A stretch of 64,000 nt of DNA. Source: Turnera subulata (lineage: Eukaryota; Streptophyta; Magnoliopsida; Malpighiales; Passifloraceae). Positions 1 through 13,822 of the stretch are shown in pieces. Location of the stretch: positions 146,159-210,158 of the forward strand of contig JAKUCV010007141.1 in NCBI GenBank assembly GCA_028386065.3, read 5' to 3'. Below the pieces are notes generated by a model. The model did no database searches and had not been told where the DNA came from. It was given only the letters and a program-made list of their open reading frames with translations. The stretch's first letter is position 1. Every line of letters begins with the position of its first letter. The translations under genes were made by a program, and so were the position numbers.

Positions 1-175
1 GAAGGGCCAGATTTCTAAAGTTTATTTTGATTACATTGGGGCGTAGGGCCGGTTTCTCTGTTATATTCATTGATGTTATCTTTGGACCGTTGGGTCGTGT
101 CTCGTATTGTATTTACTGTTGTACAATTCCGGCACGTGTTTACTGAGGCTGGTAAATATGGGTCGGGGCGTTTCA
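1..175. mobile_element. 3' end of an LTR related to the neighbouring solo LTR
   Basis: The stretch up to 175 ends with the same motif that closes the LTR at 3066 (cacgtgtttactg, a short variable part, then gggtcggggcgtttca). The sequence before it is a diverged match to about 2880-3020. It is therefore the right end of a second copy of the same LTR family in the same orientation. The left part lies outside the window, so I cannot tell whether it is a solo LTR or part of a full element. Confidence 0.7.
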
Positions 176-205
176 TCTTCTGTATTGCCATGTTCAACCT
201 TACAA

Positions 206-3066
206 TGTAACAGCCCGGGTAAAAATTTGGATTTTTACCGGGACTGTAAAAGTCTTTTTACCGTGATTTACTGTTGAATTAATCTTGGGTAATTAATTCA
301 AGGTAAATCGGGAGTCGTTTTTCGAAACCGAGAGTTTTCCCGCGCTCATGATTTTTCCGTGGATTTTTCGGGCCTAAGTTGGTATTTTTCGGGTTTCGGA
401 ATCTCTCGGTAAAATCACACCGGAAAATAACTAAGGGGGTATCAGTTATTTTCTGGTCCGGATCGGACTCGCTCCACAATGCAGGCAAGCTGCATTATTG
501 GAGGTTGCAGCCGCCACCTCCTGTGTGCCCGTGACCCGTACACCCGTTACCTGCCTTTTCTCCTCTTCTCTTCTCGTGAACCCAACCACCACCGAGACCA
601 CACACACACTCGAGCCGCTCCTCTTCCCTTTTCTTTCCTTTCTTTTCTTTTTCTTTTCTTTTTTCCTCTTCTCTTCTTCTTCCCCCGCACCCGAGCCGCT
701 AGCCCGAGACCACCCACAAACACCACCTCACGCTGCCGGCACCACCTGCACCACCCGAGCAGCTGCCACCTCCCGTCGCAACCGGTAGCCACCGTCGCCT
801 TCCTCTCTTCTTTCTTCTCCTCCTGCCGTAGCCGAGCCGCTGCCTTCCTTGGACGAAGACGATGACGAGCAACCGCCTGCGACCGTCCCTTGCTCTTCCT
901 CATTTACGCCGCTGCTGCCGTCGGACCCGCCATCCTCGCCGTCTTGCCGCCGCCGTTCCTACCCTGTCGCCTCGCTGCTGACGTCGCCATACCAAGCCAC
1001 AGCGAGTCCGGGTTGCACCTCAACCAACCACACGACCCACTGCCACCATGACGTTGCCGCTTCCACGCCGCCTTGCGCCTCCTTCCCGTGCCGCGCGCCT
1101 CTGCCCCTGTGTCGCCGTGCCGTCGTCCTCCCTCCACGAACCCGTCACTACAACTCTCAAAGGTGAGCTGCCTAGAGGTTGAAGACAACCTGCTCATGGA
1201 CATGCATGCATGGGCTAATATGAAGTGCATGTGGGCTTGGGTTTTGTTGGGTTTTAGTTTGGGTTGGTTGGGCTTGGGGTTTATGGTGGGCTTTGGTTTG
1301 GGTCTTGGCATGATGGGCTTGATGCTTTGGGTTTGGTTGGGCTGCTGTGTGTTGGGCTAGCTACGTGGGCCTGCCTGGGCTCTATGTAGTGGGCTGGGCA
1401 GCACTGTTCACGGCCCAATTCAAGTTAAAAAAAAACAAATAAATAAAATAATAATAGTAATAATAAAAATAAAATCTGATATATATGTATTTTTATGATT
1501 TATACTTAGAAAATTAAATCATGGAAGTATTTTGGGAAAATATAAGATATCGGAAATAATTAATATTTATGCATGCGGGAATAATTTGGGAAATATATAT
1601 ATGTATATATTAATAAATTCATATTTATTATCAGAAAATAAGTTTATATGGTTATACTTCTGGAAATGGAGTTTTCTAAGGATAATAATACTTGGAAATT
1701 ATATTTTGGAAAGTATAATAAATTTTATGGAAATATTATGAAAAATATATACAAATGTTATAATTTCCAGAAAAATTACGGTAATTATTATTTTGGAAAA
1801 GTATATTATTTTATGAAAATGTTTTGATTTAATAGTTTTGGAAATATATTTTTTGTAACCTCGTGCATACGATATATTTTCGCAGTTTTGGCATCATAGC
1901 ATACCGATTATGTGCATTTATGTGAGTATGTTGTTTTGTTGTATAGGTTCGGATATCGGGCAGTTTCCCGAGGAGCCGGTGTCAGACCGGTCATTGTTTC
2001 TGGAGTTGAGTAATCGGCCAAGGTGAGGATGGATTTCCTTCAATATGTGCCTGTATTACTCAGTTATCGTGTTTGTTGATTATTGCCCTGTTGGTTGCTA
2101 CATTTGTGTGATTGTTGTCGGGATGTTTATCCCAGTATTTTGATTTGGTATTTTTGGGATGTTTATCCCTGTGTTGATTTTCTGTGTCTTTTGGTTCAAA
2201 GTATAAAATGGATTAATAATAAATTGTGATAAGGATGTCGATCCTTGGATTTTGGATACGGATGTCTATCCCGGTATTTTGGTTAGGGATGTCGATCCCT
2301 GTGACTTGGTTTTGATGATAGTATAATTGTCACGTGGTAAGTAGTGGTACGACTCGATGGTTTAAGACTGTTTCGTGGTGGCCTTGACCTGGGTTCTTGT
2401 GATAAGCATGTCTATGCTTGGGATGTCTATCCCGTGATTATTTTTGGGATGTCTATCCCTGGGTTCGTATTTTTGGGATGTCGATCCCTGGGTTCTCTGA
2501 ATTTGGTCTGGCACCCGGAATGTGTTGATAACCAGGTTTGACCTTTAGCTTATCCGTGACGGGGCCCGGAAAGATAAAATTAGATAATTGGATTTTATTT
2601 GAGTCTTTTCGGTCTTGGACCGGTTTTGGGTCTTGTCCTTTGGTTTGACTGTTATGTTTAGACCTTGAGTATTTATAGTGTGCATATTGATTGTCTTTCC
2701 TTCGTCGGTGAGCACTTCGGACTCACCCCTCACCTGCGGGCTTTCATCCCGTAGGATGAGTTATTTGTGGTACAGGTTTGGTGCATTCCAGACAGGCTGC
2801 GGCGTCACCCCTTGGACAGGACTTGGATCCATAGTTTGCATCTATGTTGCATACAGTGTTTAGTGAGTTGTTAAGTCTTCCGCTGTGCATTTTATTGATA
2901 TTATTGGGCCATTGGGCCGGATTTGTTATTTATGATGTTTCCTATTTTGGGCTGTTGGGCCCGGGTTTCAATTGTGTACACTGTATGCTTGGGCTTATTT
3001 TGGTTGGGTTGTCACAATTTCGGCACGTGTTTACTGTGTACGGTAAATACGGGTCGGGGCGTTTCA
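206..3066. mobile_element. Solo LTR of an LTR retrotransposon, 2861 bp, TSD TACAA
   Basis: The element begins TGTAACAGCCCGG and ends GGGGCGTTTCA, giving the 5'-TG...CA-3' termini of LTRs. It is flanked by a perfect 5-bp target duplication TACAA at 201-205 and 3067-3071, the size made by retrotransposon integrase. No gag, protease, RT or integrase reading frame lies inside, so this is a solo LTR left by LTR-LTR recombination. About 480-1150 is GC- and pyrimidine-rich. The reading frames there encode only low-complexity Pro/Ser/Arg/His-rich peptides and I do not consider them genes. About 1420-1900 is very AT-rich. The family (Gypsy or Copia) cannot be told without internal sequence. Confidence 0.85.
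2120..2488. repeat. Nine dispersed copies of a short palindrome (GGGATGTCTATCCC type) inside the LTR
   Basis: Copies lie at 2120, 2156, 2231, 2259, 2286, 2404, 2420, 2446 and 2475. Each has a 5-6 bp arm, a four-base centre (GTTT, GTCT or GTCG) and the complementary arm. Most arms are GGGAT/ATCCC. Two variants change both arms together: AAGGAT/ATCCTT at 2231 and AAGCAT/ATGCTT at 2404. The copy at 2259 is slightly imperfect. The unit spacing is irregular, so this is not a simple tandem array. Confidence 0.85.
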
Positions 3067-3071
3067 TACAA

Positions 3072-4625
3072 TCTGTTGTAACGTCACGCTTCTCCATTTC
3101 TTGTAGCATTGTCATCCCTAATCAATTTCCCATTACTATCATCTGCTTCTGCATCTAGTGGAGTAGCAATATTAATGAGGAGTATAAATGTAGGCTCACT
3201 AATCATAGGAAGCAATTTTATATTGATCTAATTTGACCTTTTTTTTTAGGAAATCTAATTTGACATTGTTAACAAATGTATTAACTATTTGTATTAATTT
3301 TAAAATGAAAAATTAAATGCATTAATTGGAAACAAAAATGGATAGCAATCAAGAAGGAAAGAGATTAAATAGATGACCAAGAAATAACTTGTTTACAAAA
3401 TTTTAATTAAAAATTACAGCTATCTAAGTATATCGATCTTGCATGGTTTTCATTTAAATTAATTAATTAAATTAAATAGGTTAATTATTTCTAATGCTCT
3501 CTACTAATAAAATCTTCTCCCAAACATGGCCTACTACGCTAAAATAATGATTATATAAATAGGTTTAGGATGACATAATTAGGAATATTTATTTGCTTAA
3601 TTCTGATTTATTACTCTTTATTTTGCCTTTATAAAATTTTTATATTCTTTTTACACTAATAACTAAATTCGATTTCTTAATTTATATATTTCACGAGACA
3701 CTGAGAAGAGGCCCTGTTTTGCATTTATATTTAGTTTGGAACGAAAATAAATTGCATTGATTCTTTCCAAAACAATCATAACTTTCTAAATATAAAAATA
3801 ATATAAATCAATATTATATAATAGATGAGAGGATTGGAAACCGTTGTTTATAAATTATAGTACCATCACAACATTATTTTTTATTTTGTTAGCTTTTAAT
3901 GCCACATGTCATCTCCATGTAATGCCACTTGTCACCTTCTCATAATCCTAGGTGTCGAAATAGCAGAGCACCATAAGCAAAGACTCTGCTTATAATATAA
4001 TTATAGTTATAGTATATTAGATTAGATTATATTAATCCCTCAAAGCTAGAATGTTGAATTAAATTCTATGTGTCTCATAAAAGATTTCCCACCAAATAGT
4101 TAAAAGTATCCTCTAATTCAGGAGATATCTTGTTCTTAATTACGGCACATATGGAAAATATCTCGTGGATAGATTTTTTTTTTTTGACAACTCTCGTCGG
4201 TAGATGGCTTTACGCCTTTATCATGCTTACTTGTCAAAACTAAGAAATATATACATGGACCTACGATTAAAAAAAAGAAAAATTGTTTGGAAAAGCATCA
4301 ATACGACGCCACTTTAGCTCAAAACCTGTTTGAGGGATGACGCACCTTCTTCCTCAGGTTCAACTCCAAAACTTAGAAAGTCTAAATCCAAGCCAAAAAC
4401 CCCCAAATCCAGTACTCAATCTATTTCCTTCTAATCCTTGAACTTCAATTCAGGGAAAAAAAAAAAGTAGAACGAAAATAGAGAAAGAATCAATTTCAAC
4501 CTGCTTTGGTAAGCATTCAATCAATGCATCACTGTTTCGGTTATTTTTAGAAAAAATCAGCCGTTCTGTGTTTTACTCTGAAGAGTGAATTGAAAAAGAG
4601 ATTTGTTTTTTTAAAAAAGGAAAGA
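3072..4625. other. AT-rich intergenic region and 5' flank of the coiled-coil gene
   Basis: No coding sequence is supported here. The DNA is AT-rich with short TTAA/TAAT runs. The last 200 bases should hold the promoter and 5' UTR of the gene starting at 4626, and a good splice donor (TTTGGTAAGC) near 4505-4514 suggests a 5' UTR intron, which I cannot confirm. Confidence 0.5.
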
Positions 4626-7600
4626 ATGTCGTGGCTAAGATCTGCTGTGAACAAGGCAGTAGAGGTAGGCAACAAGAACAACCTCACACGCGCCGTCAAG
4701 AACTACGCCGACACCGTCGTCCACCAAGCCGGACAAGCCGTCGCCGAGGGCGCCAAAATCTTCCAAGAGCGCATCGTAATCATCTCTTCACTCCTTTATC
4801 GTTAACCTTACATTTTCCAATCTACAACACATTTTGCAGGTTTATGTTCAATTATAATCTCTAATAACCGGCATTTTGTGGCGATTGGTTGACTTTGGCA
4901 CGCTAGGGTTTTTCTTTTTGGTTAATTTACTAGTGGAGTGTTTGTTCTCAGGCGACACGTAATTACAGAAGCGTTAAGCAAACTATTAAGAGATTGGAGG
5001 AGGCTGCCGTCTCCTGTAGGGGTCCCGAGAGGGTTCTGTTGCTCAAGAGATGGTTGCTTGCGCTTACAGAGCTCGAAAAGTTGACGGCCAGTCCTCCAGA
5101 AGAGACAAACAAGCCGCCAGAGCAAACTATTCCAAGCGATGAAGCTCGAAAACAGCCTATGGTAATCATATCAACCAATGCTGCTGGTGGTTTTTGGATG
5201 CAATGGTGCAATTGTTGGGAGTACATTGTTAACATCATTATCTGATTATTTATCTCTGTTTTTTGATTTCGGCAATAGGTGTTGTATTATGACCCGGATA
5301 TGGGTGGTGAACCGATGAACTTCCGCGATGTTTTTCTCCAGAGTCAGGCTCTCGAGGGAATAACATTGTCCATGGTATGGCAAAGTGATTTCAGCTATAT
5401 TTTGTTGGCATTCTCAGTAATAAATTTATTCAATATAGATTATGATTTCTTTGCATATTTTTAATTCAACCAATGTTTTGCAAAATATTAAACTGGAACC
5501 GGCACTGGACATGCTTTTTCATCATTCTTGGTAAATATTTTGAGGAATTTGCGTTCAAGTTAAAGGGTTTCCTACTGGAGCCTAGGTGTAAGTCCTTTTA
5601 GCACTCATTATCTTTGAACACCAATGAAAACCTTATTAGCAGAATACCATGGATGAAAGATGTCAAATAGGTCAATTTTTCGTGGTAGTGGAGGTTAATG
5701 CGAGGTCAACTCTTTTGTATGATTCAGATTCTTGAAGCGCCGAGTGAGGAAGAAATTTCTTTGCTCTTGGTGTTGTTCAGGTGAGTTTGCTTGCTCTTGT
5801 CATAGTGGTTAACGCATAATGCACAGATCAAAACTTTGATATTTTGGCTCCTATTGGGGCTATTTCACATTTCTTCTTGTTTAGGAGACACAAAGTTTGT
5901 ACACCATCCATGCCTTTTTTAATACTCCTCCAACTTCCAATATTTGGATGACATGTAGCCTGACTCTAACTGGAGTTACTTTGAGTACTTTGCACTTTGC
6001 AGGCTCTGTCTAAATGGAGGGAAAGAAGTTCATAATGCAATTGTGAGCAGCATACAGGACCTGGCTACAGCTTTTGCAAGCTACCAAGATGAAGTACTGG
6101 TGAGATACAAAGATTTCTGGCTGTTGCCAATTCATATAAATTTATATGCACTATCTTGTAGCATTGTTTTATTTAAGAGCTTCATAGAATTATAATTGGA
6201 GAAGTAGAATCAGTGATATTTTATAATTTATGATCCCCCATTATCGGTTGATGTATGCAATAAGGTATGGCCAGGAATATAAGTGCTATGGCTGCAAATA
6301 ATGTCTGGATAAGGAACAAGATGGCCATGTTGGGTCGTATTTAGCTTGGTAGCAATGTAGTTTAAAAAACCACTGCTTTATATTTGCTGTTGATGGATTT
6401 CTCTCTAAATGCTTGAGATTTTCTTCCTTGTTTTTGCTTGAAAGTGAAGATCATTATTCTTTTTTCTGTTTTAAAATTTGCAGGTGAAGCGGGAGGAATT
6501 GCTTCAATTTGCACAAAAGGCTATCACAGGATTGAAAATCAATGTTGATCTTGGAAGGTGGTTGGCATTCATTCTTTTCCTCATTCTAGGCTGGTGGTTC
6601 AGAACTGTTTCCTGAGTTTTTGCATATGTTACCGTGTGTTTCAGTGGCCCCACCAAGTTTATTTCTCTGTTTGCAAGGATATCAGGATTAACTTTGCAGG
6701 AGAGACTGGTTCTATTATTGAATTGAGTTTAAGATTTGCAACTTTGAGTACCTGGCATTTTGCCCATATTAACCTACAAAGATGTACATCATCGTAATTG
6801 TTCCCACAAGATCATGATATTTTAATGTTCAATTGTCTGTGTACTGTCCTATATGCATTCTTTTTTCTTGCCAACTCTGTGGGAAACATAGATGGCTAGA
6901 CAAATATCTCTTCTGTTGACCTGCTGGATGATAAAACTATTGGTGGATGTGGTTCTTTCATTCCATTATTGTTGCTATGATTTTCCCAGTTGGTTGATGG
7001 TCTTGGAAGCAAGAAATAGACTAAATTGTATCAGACGAAGGGTCTGTTAATATATTAGAATTAGTTCTTGTAGAAAACTGGTGCTTATAAAATTAGTGTG
7101 TTGCTTATGTTCCTGTTGATTGGCAAAGGGTCTATGCATGGTCTTAAGTTTTTTGAAGCATTAGAAGATTGTTCCATATTTTATTCTTATGATGAAGTGG
7201 AGCATCACTGTCAATGGGTCTTTCTTACCTTGCTTTGATGTACTCTGTTCACACTATACAGACTAGATGCTGATGCCATGAAACTGAAAAGCAAACTTGA
7301 TGAAATGAATGGTTCTGAGAAGTCTTCTAGTGGAGGTCAGGGGAAAGTGCCTGATGAACCAACAAAAGCAAGTTTAGAGGTGAGCTAGAATATTACAAGT
7401 ATTTCCCAACTTTTCTGCAATCTGAACATGTTGGTAACTCGCTGACAGTACTGTTAGTTGTATTTATTTTTTCATTTGGTGCATGCAAATGTTGCTCATT
7501 TAATTCTTGTCAGCTTAGAAGTTTCTGTGAAATGAGACTTTGATCAGGAAAATGAGGTCTTTTCCATACTAATGCTGAGCCATCCAGAATGTTGATATTG

Positions 7601-10600
7601 TCTGTGATACAATGCAAGTAGTGCAATATGAATGATGGAACTTGTTAGCTCCTGCTCAATATTGTTTATTCTAATCGTATCCGGTATTGTTATGCATGTT
7701 GTGTCTCCCTTTTGTGGCCATCACTTTCTCAAGATATTGGGAGGGGTTTGTCACAGTAATGTGCAATCCTAGAAACTTGTAAGAAAGGACAGAAGCAATA
7801 TAAGTTGGTGTTTCCTGTTTTTGTAGGCTCTGAAAGAAGCACTTGCGAGGATTCGGATTTCTTCCAGATTAGAAGAGATTTTACTGAGAAAGAAAAATTT
7901 AAGCTTTGGAGACTCTCCAGAGGTTCATGCTCAAAAGGTATGCCGTATTCCAGCTGAAGGAAGGGACTCTTTGTGTTTTTCAGCTTTAGTTATCTATTAG
8001 ACGTATAATTTTGTTGACGATTTTTGCTCTACGAATTTGTCTATATGTCATGCATGCTATTTGGTCGACAGAGGCTAAAGGCATTTAAAGGTGCATTTCA
8101 CATTCACTTTTTTGTACATAAGACAATAAGACATGTCAAACCAGAGAGAGAGAGGGTGAATTATACTGATGATTGTTGGATTTTCGTTTTCATCATAAGT
8201 TTTCTTTTAGCGAAAACCCATCTGCTCAAATGGTGACACTGATCAATTAATTATAATGATGATTTTAATTAAGAACCTCTATGTGAAGGTACAGGTTTCT
8301 TGCTGTTGCAGTTTCAAATGAAGTCTATTCTTCCCACATGCTAAAGTGACGTTGATTTCTGTGGAAAGTGCTCTAGTTGCTACGTATGTATATGGAAATT
8401 TCAACAAAATCATCAATTCCCTCTCTGTTAAATGTAACACAATCTAAGAGGGTCTTATGCATAGTGTGGGATCTGTTTCAAATGCTTGGAAATGGTCTTT
8501 TAGTTTTATTTTACCTTTTGTTTCATGCTTCTGTTAGCATGTGCTACCTGCACTTTCACTTGGAAAGCATTTTTTATCATTTGATTTGCTGGAATGTGGC
8601 TCAAGATGAGGCCTTGATGTTGCAACTCATTGGGCCCCTATTCTGATTTGATTCTGGTACTTCTGTTCTTTGCTTGTTTATTCATCTGTGCTACTTAAGT
8701 TGTGATGGAGGGGTCTGCTTGCCTTTTTGTCATCTTTGGACTTGGACTGTGCTACCTTTGATTGGAGTCCAAAATCATTTATGACCTCTTATTGATTTTA
8801 ATTTCAATTAGGAAAAGCTTGCTCGAACGCTGCTAATTGTTGGTAGTGTAATTTTGCTTGCATGAGCAGATTGACAAGTTGAAAATTTTATCAGAATCTC
8901 TTGCTAGCTCTGCGACAAAAGCTGAAAAACGTATCTTGGATCACAGGTATCCATTTCAAATTAAGTTGTTTATGCTGTAACTGAGCTGTTTCCATGTCCC
9001 CAAAACACTACAAGCAGGCAGTAACAACTATTCTATTCTTTCCGTAGAACATCTATTTTCTTCTCTCTTCTTAGTTCTGGAAATATAGAGGTTTTCATGT
9101 CAAAGCTCTCTCTGAGTCTAATAATTTGCTCAGAAAGTGTTCCTCCAAGGCAAATAACTATCAAGAATAGGCAAAAGATATGTTGAGATGCATGAAATTC
9201 CACTCTTCCCCTTAAACCACTTAGTGGTATTTTATACTGATTCAAGAGTTTTGACTATAAAGTCTCCTGTAAGTACACAAAGTGGACCTGTCAGTCATGT
9301 TTTTGTGACTGGGATTCTCTACATAACGACTACAGATGAGGATTGTTAGATAATGACATCATGGGGCACACTTATAGGGAAAAAAAAGACAGTCTCCACC
9401 TGTGATGTCATTGGCTTTTACTGCTGCTGTGGTTAGGACAAATGCTTGATTGTATATGCGATTAAAAACTTTTGGAGGTCCTCATGCCTGAAAGGCACAG
9501 ATGTGGTCGTTAAAATGGGTAGTTTTTTTTCCCCAAGTAATACTATGGAGCACCTTCAAAAGTTTATTTTAATTGTTCCTTTTGTCAAATTATGAAGCAG
9601 TAAGATGAATGTCAACTTTAGCCTGTTTGGTGTCTAGTGCTTCTGCTGAAAAATTCTCTTCATTATGATTCAAATTGTTTTGTAATGTGAAGAAAATAAC
9701 CTCTTAGGAATAATAAATGTCATTTGCAAACCACCACTGTATATCCATGATCACTAGTGACTATGTGCTTTCAGGAGTTTTGATCCAATGATTGGTTTTA
9801 CCCACTCGTCCCTCATGTTTTTATAGATTGCAAAAAGAAGAGGCACTGAAAGTTCGTGTTGCCAAAGCGGATGAATCTAGTGGAAAAGAAAAGGTAATGT
9901 GCTCAATAGGTGACGTTTCTTCTATTACTTGCAGAAAATTGAGAAAGAGTTTTATTATATTCTTAACTGAAGTATGCAAGACAAACTTTGGTAGAAAATG
10001 GTTTGTTGTCTTTAAGATGGTTGGCGTTTTCTCTTTCTCTTCTACATTGGTTTTTATCACCATATGAGTTGATTCTTTTGTTGGATGGTCATTTTCCCGA
10101 CTGCTCCATGGATTTGATATGATTGACAGTTAGGAAACCATTTCCCGCAATCTTTTCATCCTTGGTGCTATTTAGGGAAGAAGAATTGATTGTTTTGTTC
10201 AAAATTGATATGAAGACATCATGTTTTCTAGTTCCGTATGAAACCCTATTTTGTTTCATGCAGCAATATACTGGTATCTTTCAGTAGTTATACTATAAAG
10301 GGATACTAAGGTATTTGCTGCAAGAAATGTTTTTATTACCAATTGTAGATTGCTTCGTTGCTATGATGTTTTTTACACATTGTATGTTTATGAAACCCAG
10401 GTATGCTATGAGTGTCATAACCATAACCATGTTTGGTGCTCGCTTGGATTGGAAGGAATTTTTATTGTCCCGTTTCTATCATTTCTCTCCAGGAAATAAC
10501 AGCTGAAATTGCTGTATACGAAAGAAAAAGAGATGAACTTGAAGCTGAACTGAAAAAGGTTCTGTTTCTTTCTTTGTCTCAATATTGTGTCTTTGTTTTG

Positions 10601-13600
10601 TTGAAACGTGGTTCTGATGCCATTTTCAGTTTGACTTTGGTTTCTTTCCTACGTATGAAAGATTAATTACCTCTACCTTGTGTGTGGTACTGTAACTTTC
10701 AGTTTCAGTCTAGACCTTCAGCTACAAAATTTTGGGTTTGATGATATCTTTCAAAATAGCAGCCATCTAGCATTATGCATAAGAAGATTAGAAACCATCA
10801 TCTATGCAGGATAGCGGATCTGAACAATGGAAATTATAGAAAAATAAAAATGTTTTGAGAACCATTGTCATCCACCTTGTTCTGATATTGGCATGTGAAA
10901 GTGGAAATACCAGACCTTGTCACTTTCTCCTGTACTAATGGTGCTGCTTTGGAAAATGTTACTCAACAGAACGGGTCTTTCAGTGATGATGTATTCATAA
11001 AGAAGAAAGGAAAAAAAGCTATGACTAATTTGCATGGTCTTCCCTAGCTTATCTTCTGATTCTACAGCTGGCATTGTTGCAGAACTATGAGTCCATCGGA
11101 AGTTGTTTTTACTATAGTGTCTGCGTTGATACACTTTTATCCTTTTTGTATTTGTCACTAAATTGTTGTGCTTGGCGTTTTTCTTGCGTGGAAAGCTAAA
11201 GGATTGTACCTGTCATACTGTGGCATATGCTGTGATAGAGAGTTTCCCTAAAATCATTTCTGTGATAGGGCTGGGATAACATTTTTATATTGTTAGTTTG
11301 CAGTTTCTTGGAGTTTGAACTAACTTTTGTTGATTATGGTCCTTATTCCATTTTGTTTCTAGTCAAACTGAAGTAAAATGTACCAGGGTTGGGAACATCG
11401 TTTGTTAAGTTCACATTTCTTTGTGGTTGTCCATCCATTCACATTGAGAGAGTTCTCCACGTGATGTAGGTTAATATCTCCTTGGCGGCTGCAAATGCAC
11501 GCCTTCGCAATGCCATTGAAGAAAGGGACCAGTTTGAGGAAGCGAACAATAAAATTATTGAGCATTTGAAAGCAAAGGTTTGAATAATTGCTTCTGGTGT
11601 CCGCCTATGATAGGGCTTGTCAGTTACAGCATATATTACGGGAACTTTGCTCCTTGTTACCATTTTCATTATGTGTTTATAGGAAGATGAGCTTTCAAAA
11701 TCAATTGATGCAAGCAAGGTGGAAGCAGATGTTATTAGCACATGGATCAATTTTCTGGAAGATACTTGGGTTCTTCAGCGTTCTTACACAGAATACAAGG
11801 AGAAGAAAGTCAAGTAAGCATTTTAATCTTGCAAACTGAGGGTATCTCTGTTTGGTTTGTTGAATAATCCTTTTCTTGCATGGTTCTGCAGTTCCTGTTT
11901 TAGAACGGAATTCCATTTTATCAATTATCTCAAACCATCATCCATTAATACATTTGCATATTGTCATTTCAAGTGATGAGTTGGAGAGACATGAAGAGTA
12001 TTTTGCAAACTTGGCCATAAGCTTACTCTCAGATTACAAGGTATATTCTTTCTATAAAATACCATTCTTTTAACGCGTTATGTTGCTATTGTATATCTAA
12101 ATTGAAAAAATTACCCCTTCTCTTTCCTCTGTATCTTTGAAGAATTTACAAATGCAAACTGTGACTATAAGTTGGTTCTGTGTTGCAAGCTCTTACTCCA
12201 GTTTCACTATAGTCTCCTCAACAATTATTCTTATGCACTAGAGCACTTCAAGATTCATTCTTAACTACAATTCTTAGGATGGCAAAAGATAATACTCAAG
12301 GACTCCATCCAATCATAATTCTTGTTCTGCCTGTACATTTGTAGAAGATAATATCATATGAAGTGCCTTTTTATGAAGTATGAAACTCTTTTTTAGTATG
12401 AGCCATCCCTTGCACTCTGTTTGATTTCTTACTGAGGTCAGAGTAAATCTATCTCAATCAACTTAAAGCTGCATGCCATTGTTGAAGTAAAGATGATACA
12501 AAAACTGTAACTTGGTGCTCTTATACTATTCCAATATTAAGGGTTTTGCTCTTCACATTCACTCGTACAAATGTGTTTGTGATACTTGATTTTAAGATGA
12601 CTTGTGTCTTTGTGCAGAAAAAATTGGAGCCTTCTATAACCCTCATTGCGAAATTTGTGGAGAACCTGAACATTTTAAGCAAACGGTAACATATGCCTCT
12701 GTAGCACCTGGTTTTATTACAAGCCCTGGTCTGCTTGTCAAACTTTTGTTAACTGTTAAAACAGGTCAGAGGAAGCTAATCCAGGCAGTGACGATTCCAA
12801 AGTATTAAACCCAAAGAAAAATCTTGAGGAGGAATATTTGGATCATGAAGCTGAGGTACATGGTCTTTTCATGAGTTTGAGTTCTACTATGCAAATAACA
12901 GATTTATGTGTTATAGTCTGTTTACCATTTAAGTGGTATTATTCTCCTCTGATTCTTTAAACTTTTTCCTTTTTAACTTTGATTTTCTTTTAGCCAAATT
13001 GTTACATATATGAAGTCAACGATGCAAATTTTTCTTATATTAGTAAAGTTTTGGACAAACTTACGTGAATGAGGCAGCTTGTGTAAGCAAATTCTCTCTG
13101 CCTTACGTTCACACCTTGTCTCTTCGCTATTTATGTTTTCAAACTATCAATAAACTTTGGATAACACACTAATTCTCGTGATGGTTTTGCGGGTCAGTCC
13201 TTATGTATGGTTGTTCACTGATGTGCATTTATACAGTTTTTCTGATTCATGTCTCCATGCATGTGTGCTGATGTAATGAGAAACAAAGAATGATAATACT
13301 ATTCCAACTTTTATTGGCGCAGATAGTAACCACCTTCAGTGTAGTGGATAACATGAGGGAGCAGTTTTATGCTCACCATGGGGCAATTGCTAGGTAGGGG
13401 TTTGATTTCTTCTTCTTTGGTCATTCATTTTCGGTTAGTTACATTTTGCTATTCTCTTTTCCAGAAAAGGTGATGCAAGGATTAAAGAGCTATTTGATGA
13501 TATCGAGAAGTTAAGAGCTCAATTTGAATCCATTGAAAGACCCCGTTTAGAATTGGAGACTCCATCCGCTGAGCTAGAAACTCCATCTGAGAAGCTGTTG

Positions 13601-13822
13601 GAAACTGCATCTCATCCATCAGAACAGGATTCTAACACTAAAAAACCTGCATCAGCAGAACCTCCCGAGGCATCATCAGTGGAGGTGGAGCATGGGCTTG
13701 ACCCTGTGGCAGAATTAGCAAAGCTGGAGTCAGAGTTTGGAAAAGATGGTCGAGACTATTCAACCGAGGAGATTGGTGACTGGGAATTTGATGAGCTTGA
13801 AAGAGAATTGAGGTCCAGCTAG
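4626..13822 (+). CDS. Conserved plant coiled-coil protein of unknown function, 18 exons, 670 aa
   Basis: Joining 18 exons gives one open frame of 2013 nt: 4626-4775, 4952-5161, 5279-5374, 5728-5780, 6003-6099, 6484-6557, 7262-7379, 7827-7937, 8870-8946, 9827-9893, 10493-10558, 11470-11577, 11683-11813, 11974-12040, 12618-12685, 12765-12855, 13323-13393 and 13465-13822. Every junction is GT-AG and phase-compatible. The start is the ATG of [13 protein letters not shown], the first ATG of an amphipathic N-terminus rich in A, V and K. The middle (about residues 200-500) is long Glu/Lys/Leu heptad sequence typical of coiled coil. The tail is acidic and Ser/Pro/Glu-rich and ends [16 protein letters not shown] see no signal peptide, membrane segment or catalytic motif. 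A role as a scaffold or tether is only inference. I recognise the N-terminus as conserved in plants but know no function. Confidence 0.9.

Noticed and set aside
479..1311. Overlapping long open frames on both strands rich in Pro, Ser, Arg and His
   Set aside because: They arise from GC- and pyrimidine-rich low-complexity sequence inside the solo LTR and show no domain or conserved start.
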